DNA of 64,000 bases from an uncultured Litoreibacter sp. (GCA_947493265.1 CANLQL010000003.1:750485-814484), one strand, 5' to 3'. Numbered from the stretch's first letter, positions 18,777 to 28,337 are shown. Made by a program: numbers and translations. Notes: generated from the sequence alone by a model not told the origin.

Positions 18777-19463
18777 TTAGAACTGATATTTGTGCAAAGC
18801 GGCCCCATTTTTGCGCAGCCACTTTCGTGGGGCCTCGTAACCCGGCTTCAGTCGCGCCAGACCCGCCCAGTATTTCGCCGAATGATTCATTTCCGCCAAA
18901 TGCGCGACCTCATGGGCCGCGACGTAATCCAGGACATCTTCCGGGGCCAGGATCAACCGCCAAGAATACATCAGGTTGCCTTCCGAGGTGCACGACCCCC
19001 ATCTGGACCGGGTGTCACGCAGCGTGATCCGGCCAAAAGGCTTGCCCAGCGCGGTAGCATATCGCTCCGACGCCTCCGCCAGACGGTCACGGGCCAGAGT
19101 TTTCAGAAAACTGCGCACTCGGATCGCGGCTTTGTCAGCTCCATAGGGCACCGCGATATGGTCGGGAAACAGCCCGACAGAGCGGCGACGCGCCTCAACC
19201 ACTTCGCGCAAATGGCCTTCTACGGGGATTTGTGTCCCGACAGCGACGTTGATCAGGTCAGGCTGGGCGGCAAGGTGTTTGCGCAGCCACGGTTCCTTGT
19301 CGCGCAGAAAGCTTTCGGCCTCCCGAAGGCTAACGCGATTTGGCAGGCTCAGTGTAACCCGTCCATCGATGCCGGAAATACGCAAGGACAGGCGACGCAG
19401 ATTTGCCCCCCGCTTCAACGTCACCGCAATCGCGGGCTCCCCCAGCTCAAGGATTTCCGTCAT
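18777..19463 (-). CDS. YgjP-like (DUF45) zinc metallopeptidase
   Basis: A 228-residue soluble protein. The motifs RDTRSRWGSCTSEGNLMYSWRL near 150 and AAHEVAHLAEMNHSAKYW near 180 are diagnostic: the HExxH pair plus a downstream His form the zinc site of the M48-related YgjP/DUF45 family, also found in SprT-like and WLM peptidases. The physiological substrate is unknown. I start at the ATG at 19463 (MTEILELG); an upstream ATG at 19505 adds 14 polar residues without a better ribosome site. It is upstream of and in line with gntR, 41 bp away. Confidence 0.88.
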   Translation of the reverse strand: MTEILELGEPAIAVTLKRGANLRRLSLRISGIDGRVTLSLPNRVSLREAESFLRDKEPWLRKHLAAQPDLINVAVGTQIPVEGHLREVVEARRRSVGLFPDHIAVPYGADKAAIRVRSFLKTLARDRLAEASERYATALGKPFGRITLRDTRSRWGSCTSEGNLMYSWRLILAPEDVLDYVAAHEVAHLAEMNHSAKYWAGLARLKPGYEAPRKWLRKNGAALHKYQF

Positions 19464-19639
19464 TTCCGCCCGCACCTTCGTTTTAGCGCATCTCACCCAT
19501 TGCACTTGCTACGCTAACGCCCTATCTGCCCGTTTTAAACCTTGAAAGCCTGGCACCTTGCCGGGAAAGGCTTTGACAGCCGCGCGCGCCTGTGGCAACT
19601 GGCACAAACCGCGATCAGACGAAAGATAAGAGGACGATC

Positions 19640-19984
19640 ATGCCCAAAGAAGAATGGGGCGTAAAACGCGCTTGCCCAAGCTGCTCGACCCGTTTTTACG
19701 ACCTGAAAAACGACCCGATGACCTGCCCGTCTTGCGAGCACGAATTTACGCTTGAAAGCCTGACCGGCAACAAGTCCCGCACCATGCAGGCCGACAAGCC
19801 TGATGCGCAGAACAAAGACAACGCCGTTGAGTCTGACGAGGATGAAGTGGTGCTTGATGACGATGATGCAGATGATGCTGACGCGGATCTGGGCGACGAC
19901 GTTCTTGATGATGACGACGATGATGACACTGTAAGCCTTGATGAGCTGGCAGATGTCGCCGCCGATGACGACGACGACAGTTAA
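19640..19984 (+). CDS. TIGR02300 family zinc-ribbon-like protein with acidic tail
   Basis: A 114-residue protein. The N-terminus MPKEEWGVKRACPSCSTRFYDL and the second pair CPSCEHEF form a four-cysteine zinc ribbon (C-x2-C ... C-x2-C, residues 12-35). The second half is almost entirely acidic, with long Asp runs between residues 68 and 114. This is the TIGR02300 family, common in alphaproteobacteria and without assigned function; a zinc ribbon plus acidic tail suggests a nucleic-acid or RNA polymerase partner, but that is speculation. AGAGGACG precedes the ATG. Confidence 0.88.
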   Translation: MPKEEWGVKRACPSCSTRFYDLKNDPMTCPSCEHEFTLESLTGNKSRTMQADKPDAQNKDNAVESDEDEVVLDDDDADDADADLGDDVLDDDDDDDTVSLDELADVAADDDDDS

Positions 19985-19997
19985 GACTTGAAGGCAT

Positions 19998-20028
19998 GCG
20001 CGGTTTTTTCGCTTGAATTGAACCGCGC
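19998..20028 (+). terminator. Possible hairpin terminator after the TIGR02300 gene
   Basis: Perfect 8-bp arms gcgcggtt / aaccgcgc with a 15-base loop that begins with four T. No T tract follows the stem, so termination is uncertain. The right arm lies inside the spacer of the candidate tRNA promoter. Confidence 0.4.
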
Positions 20029-20041
20029 AGCCCCCTAGATA
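20013..20041 (+). promoter_or_regulatory. Candidate sigma-70 promoter of tRNA-Ala
   Basis: TTGAAT (20013-20018), a 17-bp spacer and TAGATA (20036-20041) put transcription start near 20048, about 20 bp before the tRNA. The hexamers match the consensus only in part. Confidence 0.4.
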
Positions 20042-20067
20042 CGCCTTCGCAGTGATTTGCTGCCTTA

Positions 20068-20143
20068 GGGCCCTTAGCTCAGCTGGGAGAGCGCCTGCAT
20101 GGCATGCAGGAGGTCAGCGGTTCGATCCCGCTAGGGTCCACCA
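20068..20143 (+). tRNA. tRNA-Ala (anticodon GGC)
   Basis: Seventy-six bases including an encoded CCA. The acceptor stem GGGCCCT pairs with AGGGTCC (one G-T), the D-loop has AGCTCAGCTGGGAGAGC, the anticodon stem CCTGC/GCAGG encloses ATGGCAT with anticodon GGC, and the T-arm contains GGTTCGATCCC. It reads GCC and GCU alanine codons. It stands alone between the TIGR02300 gene and serS, not in an rRNA spacer. Confidence 0.97.
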
Positions 20144-20258
20144 TATCCCCCTGTCTTCATAAAATTCACTGCTTTGGGCTGCATCTATTTATGCGGGCTT
20201 CAAAACTGTGTCTGCTTGGGGCATATGCACTACATCAACTTTGATAAGGACGACTCTA

Positions 20259-21551
20259 ATGCATGACATACGTATGATCCGTGAAGCGCCCGACGCTTTT
20301 GACGCCGCTTTGAAGCGCCGTGGTGGGTCCGCTATGTCGTCCGACATTCTGGCGATCGACACCGCGCGTCGCGCGAAAATTCAGGCTGCTGAGGATGCGA
20401 AAGCGGAACAGAACAAGGCCTCCAAAGAGGTGGGTGCCGCCAAAGGGCGCGGGGATGAGGCTGAGTTTGAGCGTCTGCGCGCCTTGGTTGCCGAGAAGAA
20501 AGACGAAGTTGCGCGTTTGAACGAAGAGGCCAAGCTTGAGGACGCCAAGCTGACAGACATGCTCGCGCGCATCGACAACCTGCCCGCCGATGACGTGCCG
20601 GACGGCACCGATGAGGACGACAATGTCGAGGTCAACAAATGGGGTGATTTGCCAACCTTCAGCTTTGACCCGAAGGAGCATTTTGAGATCGGCGGCGTTG
20701 CTGCATCAATGGATTTTGAGACAGCCGCGAAAATCTCCGGCAGCCGTTTTGTGCTTCTGAAAGGGGCTGTGGCGCGCATTCACAGGGCCTTGGCGCAATT
20801 CATGATCGACACACATGTGGACGAAAACGGGCTGAGCGAAGTTCAGACCCCCGTGCTGGTTCGCGATGAGGCGATGTATGGCACGGACAAGCTGCCGAAA
20901 TTTGGTGAAGACAGCTATCAGACGACAAATGGTTGGTGGCTGGTGCCGACCTCCGAGGTGCCACTGACCTACACGGTGGCGGGCGACGTGCTTGAAGAGA
21001 GCGCGCTGCCGATCCGCATGACCGCCCACACGTTGTGCTTCCGCTCGGAAGCGGGGTCTGCGGGGCGCGATACGTCCGGCATGTTGCGCCAACACCAGTT
21101 TGAAAAGGTGGAGATGGTGTCGGTGACCCATCCCGACACGTCTGACGACGAACAAAAGCGCATGTTGCGCTGCGCCGAAGACCTGCTTGAGCGGCTGGGA
21201 ATTCCCTATCGCACGGTAATTTTGTGCACCGGCGACATGGGCTTCGGAGCCAAGCGAACCTTTGACATTGAAGCCTGGCTTCCGGGGCAGAACGCCTACC
21301 GGGAGATAAGCTCGGTCTCGACCACGGGTGATTTTCAAGCGCGCCGGATGAATGCGCGGTTTAAGCCTGCTGATGGCGGCAAGCCAGAGTTTGTTCATAC
21401 GCTGAACGGGTCTGGCCTGGCCGTTGGGCGCTGTTTGATTGCTGTACTGGAAAACGGCCAGCAAGAAGACGGGTCGGTTCAATTGCCCGAAGCCCTGAGC
21501 CCTTATCTAGGTGGCAAGCTGACCTTGCAGGCGGACGGCACGCTGTCGTGA
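20259..21551 (+). CDS. serS: Seryl-tRNA synthetase
   Basis: Class II aminoacyl-tRNA synthetase of 430 residues that charges tRNA-Ser (and tRNA-Sec where present). The N-terminal long coiled-coil arm covers residues 30-105 (many Lys/Glu/Ala heptads). The class II core includes [11 protein letters not shown] (TxE serine site) near residue 230, motif 2 as [21 protein letters not shown] near 263, and motif 3 as [20 protein letters not shown] near 383. I start at the ATG at 20259 ([11 protein letters not shown]), which has AAGGACG upstream and matches SerS N-termini. The stop overlaps the next gene (GTGA). Confidence 0.96.
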   Translation: MHDIRMIREAPDAFDAALKRRGGSAMSSDILAIDTARRAKIQAAEDAKAEQNKASKEVGAAKGRGDEAEFERLRALVAEKKDEVARLNEEAKLEDAKLTDMLARIDNLPADDVPDGTDEDDNVEVNKWGDLPTFSFDPKEHFEIGGVAASMDFETAAKISGSRFVLLKGAVARIHRALAQFMIDTHVDENGLSEVQTPVLVRDEAMYGTDKLPKFGEDSYQTTNGWWLVPTSEVPLTYTVAGDVLEESALPIRMTAHTLCFRSEAGSAGRDTSGMLRQHQFEKVEMVSVTHPDTSDDEQKRMLRCAEDLLERLGIPYRTVILCTGDMGFGAKRTFDIEAWLPGQNAYREISSVSTTGDFQARRMNARFKPADGGKPEFVHTLNGSGLAVGRCLIAVLENGQQEDGSVQLPEALSPYLGGKLTLQADGTLS

Positions 21552-22252
21552 ATGCCTGGCTGACCCTGATTGCGGCGCTTGCTTTCGGGCTTGCCCCGTT
21601 TGTGACAGATGGTTTTGCGGGCTTTCGGCCTGAGCAATTTCCGATCCCGCAGGACGATGCCCCTATTCAACCTGCAGGCTTTGCGTTTTCGATCTGGTCG
21701 GTGATCTATCTTTGGTTGCTGCTATTTGCCGTCAATGGCGTGTTGCGCCACCGCGATGATCTGGATTGGGAACCGGTCTGGATGCCGATGACCTTGTCGA
21801 TGGGCATGGGCGCAGCATGGATCAAAGTCGCTACCTTGTCTGTCGTCTGGGCCACTGTCTTGATCTGGGCGATGCTGCTAACGGCGCTTTGGGCGATGTT
21901 TGCCGCGCGAGACATTGCCCCAAAATGGTCCGCCGCGTTGCCCATCGGGCTTTATGCGGGTTGGCTGACGGCAGCCTCGCTGGTTTCTATCGGATTGGTC
22001 GGTGCGGGTTATGGTCTTTGGCTCAGCCAAGTGCAGTGGGCGGGAGCCATGCTGGTCGTGGCTTTTGCCCTCGGCAGCAGCCTGTCACGGGCGGCCCATC
22101 AGGTTTGGACCTATCCGGCGGCGCTTTGTTGGGCTGCAACCGGGATTGTCGTGGCCAATCTAAACGGGGAGACGACCGTCGTTTGGCTTGCAGGCGGGGT
22201 TGCCGTGGTCTTTGCAGCACTCAGCCTGCTTCACGCGAGTACGCGCAGTTAA
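21548..22252 (+). CDS. TspO/MBR-related tryptophan-rich membrane protein
   Basis: A 234-residue membrane protein with about seven hydrophobic helices and many tryptophans. The segment [22 protein letters not shown] at residues 41-62 resembles the PPGWVFGPVW-x-ILY region of TspO/MBR proteins, which bind porphyrins, but the protein is longer than classical five-helix TspO (about 160 residues), so function may differ. It uses a GTG start overlapping the serS stop by 4 bp, which implies translational coupling with serS. Confidence 0.72.
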   Translation: MNAWLTLIAALAFGLAPFVTDGFAGFRPEQFPIPQDDAPIQPAGFAFSIWSVIYLWLLLFAVNGVLRHRDDLDWEPVWMPMTLSMGMGAAWIKVATLSVVWATVLIWAMLLTALWAMFAARDIAPKWSAALPIGLYAGWLTAASLVSIGLVGAGYGLWLSQVQWAGAMLVVAFALGSSLSRAAHQVWTYPAALCWAATGIVVANLNGETTVVWLAGGVAVVFAALSLLHASTRS

Positions 22253-22313
22253 GCGCCTTTACGCCCTGCCCCCTGTGATCTAAGCAGAAAGAGCACGCAT
22301 AAAGGGGCAAATC

Positions 22314-23096
22314 ATGCGCATCCTGATCACGAATGACGACGGTATCAACGCACCGGGCCTCAAGGTCATGGAAGCAATAGCGCAGGAGGTTGCCGGCCCC
22401 AAAGGCGAGGTCTGGGTCGTGGCCCCGGCCTTTGAGAAATCCGGCGTTGCACATTGCATCAACTATGCCCACCCCACCATGATCGCCGAGATGGGTCCGC
22501 GCCGTTTCGCAGCCGAAGGTGCACCTGCCGATTGCGTGCTTGCGGGCGTGCATGACATCATGGGAGACGCCCCTGATTTGATCCTGTCCGGCGTGAACAA
22601 GGGCAATAACTCGGCCGAGAACACGGTGTATTCCGGCACGATTGGGGCGGCTATGGAAGGGGCGCTTCAAGGCATCAAATCCATCGCACTGTCGCAATAT
22701 TACGGACCGGGCAATATCGGGCTTGAAAATCAGTTCGAAGCCGCGGCGCAACACGGTGCGGCGCTTGTCAAAAACCTGCATTCGAACGGGCTTTGGGGCG
22801 GCGAAAGCTACCAGACCTTCTACAATATCAACTTTCCACCTGTTGCGGGTGCAGATGTCAAAGGCACGCGTGTCGTAGCACAAGGCCTGCGTCCTGCAGG
22901 CGGTATGGGCATTCAGTCACATATGCCACCTAATGGCCGTAAGTATCTGTGGATTAAGGGAAATCCGCAAAATATCCCCTCCGCGCCCGGAACCGACGCT
23001 CATGCCAATCTGGAGGGCTATATTTCGGTCACACCGATGCGGTGTGATTTGACCGCCCATGACCAGCTTGCCGATCTGGAGGCGCGTCTGGCGTGA
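22314..23096 (+). CDS. surE: 5'/3'-nucleotidase SurE
   Basis: Metal-dependent phosphatase acting on nucleoside monophosphates and implicated in stationary-phase survival. It has 260 residues. The family start [16 protein letters not shown] with the metal-binding DD pair at 8-9 is intact, as are SGVNKGNN near 89 and [13 protein letters not shown] near 105. An AAGGGG site precedes the ATG. It heads the surE-pcm-nlpD cluster, an order also known from enterobacteria; the stop overlaps the pcm GTG by 4 bp. Confidence 0.96.
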   Translation: MRILITNDDGINAPGLKVMEAIAQEVAGPKGEVWVVAPAFEKSGVAHCINYAHPTMIAEMGPRRFAAEGAPADCVLAGVHDIMGDAPDLILSGVNKGNNSAENTVYSGTIGAAMEGALQGIKSIALSQYYGPGNIGLENQFEAAAQHGAALVKNLHSNGLWGGESYQTFYNINFPPVAGADVKGTRVVAQGLRPAGGMGIQSHMPPNGRKYLWIKGNPQNIPSAPGTDAHANLEGYISVTPMRCDLTAHDQLADLEARLA

Positions 23097-23746
23097 GCGA
23101 TGAAGAGATCACCGACGCGGAACGCAAGATGCAGTTTCTCTATGCGCTGCGCTCCAAAGGGGTGCGCGACACGAATGTGCTGACCGCGATGGAGAAAGTC
23201 GACCGCGGGGCTTTCATCACCGGCACCTTTGCGGACCGGGCTTATGAAGACATGCCGTTGCCAATTGCCTGCGGGCAGACCATCAGCCAACCGTCTGTCG
23301 TGGCGCTGATGACGCAAGCCCTGGATGTGCAACCGCGCGACAAGGTTCTGGAAGTGGGCACCGGATCTGGCTATCAGGCCGCGATCCTCAGCCATCTGGC
23401 GCGGCGGGTTTATTCGATCGACCGCCATGCCCGTCTGACCCGTCCCGTGCGGGCGTTGTTTGAAAAACTCGACATCACGAATGTCACAATCATGACCGGG
23501 GATGGCAGTCGCGGATTGCCTGAACAGGCACCGTTTGACCGTATCATCGTGACCGCGGCGGCCGAAGATCCTCCCGGTCCCCTCTTGGCGCAATTGCGGA
23601 TGGGGGGTATCATGGTGGTACCGGTTGGCCAATCTGACGCTGTGCAAAGCCTGATCAAGGTAACGCGCGGCGAAGAAGGCTTTGAATACGAAGAATTATT
23701 ACCAGTGCGCTTCGTTCCTCTGCTAGAGGGCGTGGCACAAGACTAA
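23093..23746 (+). CDS. pcm: Protein-L-isoaspartate O-methyltransferase
   Basis: SAM-dependent repair enzyme for isoaspartyl residues in damaged proteins, 217 residues. Motifs seen are [21 protein letters not shown] (active-site loop, residues 59-79), [18 protein letters not shown] (SAM motif I, near 85-102) and [14 protein letters not shown] near 145. It starts with GTG inside the surE stop. Location between surE and the nlpD-like gene matches the conserved stress-survival cluster. Confidence 0.95.
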   Translation: MSDEEITDAERKMQFLYALRSKGVRDTNVLTAMEKVDRGAFITGTFADRAYEDMPLPIACGQTISQPSVVALMTQALDVQPRDKVLEVGTGSGYQAAILSHLARRVYSIDRHARLTRPVRALFEKLDITNVTIMTGDGSRGLPEQAPFDRIIVTAAAEDPPGPLLAQLRMGGIMVVPVGQSDAVQSLIKVTRGEEGFEYEELLPVRFVPLLEGVAQD

Positions 23747-23792
23747 AAACCAAAAAGGCCCGCAAAAGGGTCGCGGTATTGAGGAATGAGCG

Positions 23793-24917
23793 ATGGAAAA
23801 GAGCGGGCACAGGTCACGTTTTAGCAGAATTTTGCCTTTTACAGTTGTGATTGCAGGGCTCAGCGCCTGTGACGGGCTGGGCAATCTTGATCTTGATTTG
23901 CGAAATAATGTTGGTGGGTTGGATACGTCTCAGGCGGCGCGGTCTGCCACGATTGAGCGGCCGGAACCAGATGCCAATGGGCTGATCACCTATCCGAATT
24001 ATCAGGTCGCTTTGGCCAAACGCGGCGAAACTGTCGGTGAGATTGCCGGACGTGTGGGTGTCGATCCGATTGTTCTGGCCACCTACAACGGCCTGCGCGT
24101 GGACGACAAGCTCGGCCGCGATGAAGTCGTCGCGATCCCACCCGGAACAGCCGTTGCGTCTGGTACGACCGCACCTTTGGATGTCACAGGCATTGCGACC
24201 ACCGCGCTGGATAATGCGCCGTCTTCTGGCGGGATCAAACGGGCCCAGCCCTCAACCCCCATCGATGGACCGGAACCGATCCGCCATCAGGTTGCACGCG
24301 GGGAAACGGCTTACACAATCGCACGGCTTTACAACGTTTCTGTCCGCTCGCTGGCGGACTGGAACGGACTTGGTCCCGATCTGGAGGTTCGCCAAGGTCA
24401 ATATCTGCTGATCCCGGTCACAAAAACGGCTGAGCTTGCCTCGGAAGCGGCGGCTGTAACCACACCCGGCGCAGGCAGCAAAACACCAGAGCCGCCCAGC
24501 GCGTCAAAACCACTGCCAGAACCTGTGGTGAAGGAAGAACTGCCAGGGGCCACGGCGTCGGCCAGCAGCGCTGCGTTGTTAACGCCGGTTAGCGGGAAGA
24601 CCCTGCGGCCCTATAAGAAGCGCACTAATGAGGGCGTCGATATTGCATCACCTGCTGGAACAGCTGTCAAAGCAGCCGGTGACGGTGAAGTTGCGGCCAT
24701 CACCCGTGACACGGATCAGGTGCCAATTCTGGTGCTGCGCCACAGCGGCAATCTGTTGACCGTCTACGCCAATATTGCCGATATCAAAGTGAAGAAAGGC
24801 GACCGTGTCAGCCGCGGTCAGACCATCGCGACTGTGGCGAAGGGCAACCCGTCCTTCCTGCATTTCGAGGTGCGCGAAGGGTTTGAAAGTGTGAACCCGG
24901 ACAAATACCTGAAGTAA
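23793..24917 (+). CDS. nlpD: NlpD-like LysM/M23 lipoprotein, apparently non-catalytic
   Basis: A 374-residue envelope lipoprotein. The signal ends in the lipobox LSAC with Cys26. LysM domain 1 spans about residues 70-116 and LysM domain 2 about 164-210, followed by an Ala/Pro/Ser-rich linker and an M23 (LytM) domain from about 268. The zinc ligands look lost: the first His-x3-Asp appears as N-E-G-V-D, and the usual Y-x-H-L is YANI; only LHFEV keeps a His. That matches NlpD/EnvC-type amidase activators rather than active endopeptidases. It follows surE-pcm. AAAAGG-rich hairpin-like sequence precedes it. Confidence 0.88.
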   Translation: MEKSGHRSRFSRILPFTVVIAGLSACDGLGNLDLDLRNNVGGLDTSQAARSATIERPEPDANGLITYPNYQVALAKRGETVGEIAGRVGVDPIVLATYNGLRVDDKLGRDEVVAIPPGTAVASGTTAPLDVTGIATTALDNAPSSGGIKRAQPSTPIDGPEPIRHQVARGETAYTIARLYNVSVRSLADWNGLGPDLEVRQGQYLLIPVTKTAELASEAAAVTTPGAGSKTPEPPSASKPLPEPVVKEELPGATASASSAALLTPVSGKTLRPYKKRTNEGVDIASPAGTAVKAAGDGEVAAITRDTDQVPILVLRHSGNLLTVYANIADIKVKKGDRVSRGQTIATVAKGNPSFLHFEVREGFESVNPDKYLK

Positions 24918-24937
24918 CGCGATCACTACAAGGTGAT

Positions 24938-24963
24938 GCGGGGCCGGCTTGAAGCGGCCCCGC
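24938..24963 (+). terminator. GC-rich hairpin after the nlpD-like gene
   Basis: Perfect 9-bp stem gcggggccg / cggccccgc with an 8-base loop, 20 bp after the stop. No T run follows, so it may be a weak terminator or an mRNA 3' stabiliser. Confidence 0.5.
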
Positions 24964-24979
24964 AAGAGCTATTTGGTAG

Positions 24980-24993
24980 CTGACAATTGTCAG
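24980..24993. promoter_or_regulatory. 14-bp perfect palindrome at the ribosome site of the DUF3047 gene
   Basis: CTGACAATTGTCAG lies 10 bp before the ATG of the DUF3047 gene and touches its AGGAG ribosome site. It could be an operator or a translation-control hairpin. The half-site CTGACA/TGTCAG also occurs, spaced by 6 bp, before the WYL regulator at 28338. Confidence 0.5.
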
Positions 24994-25003
24994 GAGCCAG
25001 CTC

Positions 25004-25648
25004 ATGTTTCGCAGCCTCTTTCTTGCCCTTGCCTGTGTCAGTTTCTCCGGGGTCGCCCATGCGCAGGCGATTACCTTTGACGGAAGCTGGAAGGAACAGG
25101 GCTTTTTCAACTTCTTTTCCAATGACTATATCCAAAGCGGTGATGCGCTTGGCGTCCGGTCAGACGGGACGGTGTCAGTGCTGTATCGCCCTGTGCCACA
25201 AGGCAGCTGGTCGGCGTCCAAGGCAAACTGGGCGTGGCAAGTGGCCGAAGGCGTGCCCGCAACCGACCTGACCCAACGGGGCGGCGATGATCGCAATCTG
25301 GCGATGTATTTTGTGTTTGCAGATCAGGAAACGGCAGAGAACCTAAGCAAGCGGTCGCTGCGGCGGCTTCTGCGAAACAAAAACATTCGGGTGCTTGCCT
25401 ATGTCTGGGGTGGGCATGCGGCCCGCGGGGACATTCTGCCAAGCCCCTATCTGGACACGCGCGGGGTTACGGTGATCCGCCGGGGGGCTGGACTAGGTGC
25501 ATTTTCTGAACAAGTGGATCTGGATCGGGATCTGAGGCGGGCATTTGGTGCGCGGCCCCCTGCCCTGATCGGCGTCGCCGTTTCAGCCGATAGCGACGAT
25601 ACGGACACCAAGATCAGCGCGACGATCTCGGGACTGCGTTTAGATTAA
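25004..25648 (+). CDS. DUF3047 domain secreted protein
   Basis: A 214-residue protein with a signal peptide (MFRSLFLALACVSFSGVAHA). The mature domain has SDGTVSVLYRPVP, AKANWAWQVAEGVPATDLTQRGGDDRNLAMYFVF and LAYVWGG, the DUF3047 pattern seen in many proteobacterial periplasmic proteins without known function. The AGGAG ribosome site lies at the edge of a 14-bp palindrome. Its TAA interlocks with the stop codon of the opposite-strand DUF815 gene in the tetranucleotide TTAA. Confidence 0.85.
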   Translation: MFRSLFLALACVSFSGVAHAQAITFDGSWKEQGFFNFFSNDYIQSGDALGVRSDGTVSVLYRPVPQGSWSASKANWAWQVAEGVPATDLTQRGGDDRNLAMYFVFADQETAENLSKRSLRRLLRNKNIRVLAYVWGGHAARGDILPSPYLDTRGVTVIRRGAGLGAFSEQVDLDRDLRRAFGARPPALIGVAVSADSDDTDTKISATISGLRLD

Positions 25649-26484
25649 AGCGTGACGCCTTTGCGCCCGGCTAGGTCGGTGAAATACTGCCATGCCACCC
25701 TGCCGGACCGCGAACCGCGGGTTTGCTGCCACTCAATCGCCTCAGCGACCATCTCCGCGTCATCCGTCTTCACGCCGTATGCTTTGCAATAGCCGCGGAT
25801 CATGTCGAGGTATTCGTCCTGCGTGCAGGGGTGGAAACCGAGCCACAGACCGAACCGATCCGACAGAGAGACCTTTTCTTCCACTGCCTCCGACGGGTTG
25901 ATCGAGGTCGAGCGTTCATTCTCAATCATATCGCGTGGCATCAGATGACGCCGGTTCGACGTCGCATAGAAGATCACATTGTCTGGTCGACCCTCTATTC
26001 CGCCATCCAGCACCGCTTTCAGCGATTTGTAGTGCTGATCATCATGGCTAAAGCTCAGGTCATCGCAAAACAGCACAAAACGTTCGGTGCTTGCACGCAA
26101 ATGCGTCAGCAGACGTCCGATGGAGGGCAAGTCTTCGCGTTGCACCTCCACAAGTTTCAACGGCAGCTTTTCAGCAAGGGTCGCGGCGTGGATCGCTTTC
26201 ACGAGTGAGGATTTCCCCATCCCGCGCGACCCCCAGAGCAAAGCGTTGTTCGCCGCATTGCCTTGCGCGAATTGCTTGGTGTTGGCGTGCAGCGTGTCTC
26301 GGGCGCGATCGATACCGATCAGCAGATCTACATCGACGCGATTTACATTTGGGACGGGTTGCAGGCGGTCCGGGCTGACATGCCACAAGAACGCATCTGC
26401 TTGCGAAAAATCAGGCGCATCTGCATCGGGCGGCGAAATGCGTTCCAGCGCGCGCGCGATCCGCTCCATCGGGTCGGTGCTCAC
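25645..26484 (-). CDS. DUF815 AAA-type ATP-binding protein
   Basis: A 279-residue P-loop ATPase. Walker A reads GSRGMGKSSLV near residue 84, Walker B FVLFCDDLSF near 138, and a sensor-like YATSNRRHLMPRDM follows near 175; these are DUF815 signatures. The cellular role is unknown. It starts with GTG at 26484, overlapping the tatC stop by 4 bp, so it is carried in the tatABC transcription unit, a recurrent arrangement in this order. Confidence 0.88.
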   Translation of the reverse strand: MSTDPMERIARALERISPPDADAPDFSQADAFLWHVSPDRLQPVPNVNRVDVDLLIGIDRARDTLHANTKQFAQGNAANNALLWGSRGMGKSSLVKAIHAATLAEKLPLKLVEVQREDLPSIGRLLTHLRASTERFVLFCDDLSFSHDDQHYKSLKAVLDGGIEGRPDNVIFYATSNRRHLMPRDMIENERSTSINPSEAVEEKVSLSDRFGLWLGFHPCTQDEYLDMIRGYCKAYGVKTDDAEMVAEAIEWQQTRGSRSGRVAWQYFTDLAGRKGVTL

Positions 26485-27389
26485 GGGCGCGGTTCCTCAG
26501 CCTCGTCGGCAAGGTCGCCGTCGTCGTCTTCATCCTCGTCCCACAGACCTTCTTCGCGCAGCTTGATCTCGCGCTGGGTTTCCACCCGGCGCACAAGGAA
26601 GATCGACACTTCGTAAAGGCCGTAGACCACGACAAATAGGATCAGCTGCGTTGTGACATCTGGTGGCGTCACAAGGGCGGCCACAGTCAGGATGCCAACA
26701 ACCGCGTATTTGCGCATCGTTTTGAGCCCTTCGGAGGATACCAGCCCAGCCTTACCCATCAGCGTTAAAAGCACCGGAAGCTGGAAACATAGGCCAAAGG
26801 CCACGATCATTTTCAGCGTGATATCAAGGCTTTCGTTGACCTTGCCGTTGAAGACAATGTCGATGCCAGTGTCTTCGGTTGCGACCGCGATATCGCCCGT
26901 GGCGACCATCGCAGCAAGGAACGACGGAAGGTCCGCAAAGCCCAGAAAGAAGCGCATTGCCAGGGGCACAACGATGTAATGCGCGAAGGCAGCGCCCGCG
27001 AGAAACATTAAAGGAGAGGAGATCAGAAACGGCAGAAACGCGTTTTTTTCCTGTTTGTAGAGCCCAGGTGCCACAAAGCGCCACATCTGATAAGCAATCA
27101 CCGGGAAAGCGAGGCAAAGTCCGCCAACCATAGAGATACGGATCAGGGTAAAGAAGTATTCCTGCGGTGCGGTATATTGCATGACGGGGTTCGGGTTCCC
27201 CAGATCACGCATCGTGTTTTCAATCGGCACCAACAGAAAATCGAGGATCGCACTGCCAAATGTGAAGCAGATGATCATGCCCACCAAAAACGCCAATGCG
27301 GACCGGATCAGACGCGTGCGCAGCTCGGCCAGATGTTCGATCAGGGGGGCGGCACTTGCCTCCATTGCGTCGTCTGTCTGATCGCTCAT
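26481..27389 (-). CDS. tatC: Twin-arginine translocase subunit TatC
   Basis: Polytopic inner-membrane receptor for Tat substrates, 302 residues with six predicted helices. The N-terminal [17 protein letters not shown] is the conserved signal-binding segment with the key Glu, and later [20 protein letters not shown] and [11 protein letters not shown] are classic TatC motifs. The C-terminal tail is long and very acidic ([16 protein letters not shown]), beyond the roughly 258 residues of E. coli TatC. It overlaps tatB and DUF815 by 4 bp each. Confidence 0.96.
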   Translation of the reverse strand: MSDQTDDAMEASAAPLIEHLAELRTRLIRSALAFLVGMIICFTFGSAILDFLLVPIENTMRDLGNPNPVMQYTAPQEYFFTLIRISMVGGLCLAFPVIAYQMWRFVAPGLYKQEKNAFLPFLISSPLMFLAGAAFAHYIVVPLAMRFFLGFADLPSFLAAMVATGDIAVATEDTGIDIVFNGKVNESLDITLKMIVAFGLCFQLPVLLTLMGKAGLVSSEGLKTMRKYAVVGILTVAALVTPPDVTTQLILFVVVYGLYEVSIFLVRRVETQREIKLREEGLWDEDEDDDGDLADEAEEPRP

Positions 27390-27958
27390 CCCGTGGCCTT
27401 CTTAGGCTTGGCCGCTGCTTTTGCCGGAGCTTTCTTCGCAGGTGCTTTTGCAGTGGATTTCGCGGGCGCTTTCTTTGCTGCCGTCTTTTTTGCCGGGGCT
27501 TTTTTCGCAGCCGGTGCCTTGGCCGCCGTCTTAGCCGCCGGTTTCTTAGCTGTTGCAGGTTTTGGCGTTGCCGTCTTCACGGGTTCAGCTGCGGCGGCTT
27601 TCGCTTCGCGGGCTTCTGCTGCCGCTGTTTTTATCTTGGCGGAGGCTTCTGCGCGTTCCTTGGCAAGTTTCGCTGTCTCGGAATTCTGATCCAGCTTGTC
27701 GAAGCTGGTCGCTTTCTTGACCGCATCAAGCCCCATTTTCTTTGGGTTGGTCGCCGCTTTAATTGTGTTGGACACGTCCTTCACGCCAGCCTCGTCGGCG
27801 GCGGCTTCCATGGCAGAGGAAAATTCCCGCGCCATCCTGCGCGCTTTGGCGGTAAATTGACCAAGCGTGCGGAACATGCCTGGCAGGTCCTTGGGCCCTA
27901 CCACGATCAGGGCAACAAACCCGATCAAAAGCAGTTCGGTCATGCCGATGTCAAACAT
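27386..27958 (-). CDS. tatB: Twin-arginine translocase subunit TatB with AK-rich tail
   Basis: A 190-residue protein. The N-terminal helix [28 protein letters not shown] and the following amphipathic helix are typical TatB. From about residue 120 the protein is an almost pure Ala/Lys/Pro low-complexity tail (KAPAKK-like repeats), probably disordered. It forms the substrate receptor with TatC, whose gene it overlaps by 4 bp; tatA lies 21 bp upstream. Confidence 0.93.
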   Translation of the reverse strand: MFDIGMTELLLIGFVALIVVGPKDLPGMFRTLGQFTAKARRMAREFSSAMEAAADEAGVKDVSNTIKAATNPKKMGLDAVKKATSFDKLDQNSETAKLAKERAEASAKIKTAAAEAREAKAAAAEPVKTATPKPATAKKPAAKTAAKAPAAKKAPAKKTAAKKAPAKSTAKAPAKKAPAKAAAKPKKATG

Positions 27959-27979
27959 ACGCGCGGCCCCCTAAGTGGT

Positions 27980-28198
27980 TCAGACTTTGTCTTTGTCTGC
28001 CTCAGGTGTCACGTCTTTGGCTTCTTCCATCGCGCTGGCTTCGTCGATTTCCTTGGTGCCGTCATCGACACCTTTCTTGAATGCGGTGATGCCTTTGCCG
28101 ACTTCGCCCATCAAGGACGAGATTTTGCCCCGCCCAAACAGGACAAGCACGACAACAGCAATCAAAAGCAAGCCTGGCAGGCCGATATTGTTAAGCAT
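27980..28198 (-). CDS. tatA: Twin-arginine translocase subunit TatA
   Basis: A 72-residue pore-forming Tat subunit. [22 protein letters not shown] is the transmembrane helix, followed by the FGRGK hinge and an amphipathic helix ([16 protein letters not shown]), then an acidic tail. I start at the ATG at 28198, which has GGGAG 8 bases upstream; an in-frame upstream start at 28228 would add ten residues before the helix. First gene of tatA-tatB-tatC-DUF815. Confidence 0.93.
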   Translation of the reverse strand: MLNNIGLPGLLLIAVVVLVLFGRGKISSLMGEVGKGITAFKKGVDDGTKEIDEASAMEEAKDVTPEADKDKV

Positions 28199-28337
28199 TA
28201 GAAGTCTCCCATAGGGCGCATGCGCCAAAATGTATCTGACGGTTTATGTAGGCGCTGAATGGCCGAGGGAAAAGCATCAAATTGATAATCGCAGCGTTTT
28301 GAGGCGAAATTTCTGCCAATCACCAGCGGTGACAAAG

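Noticed and set aside
27386-27600. Repetitive Ala/Lys codons suggesting a tandem DNA repeat
   Set aside because: This is the low-complexity C-terminal tail of TatB, common in the family, without an exact repeat unit.
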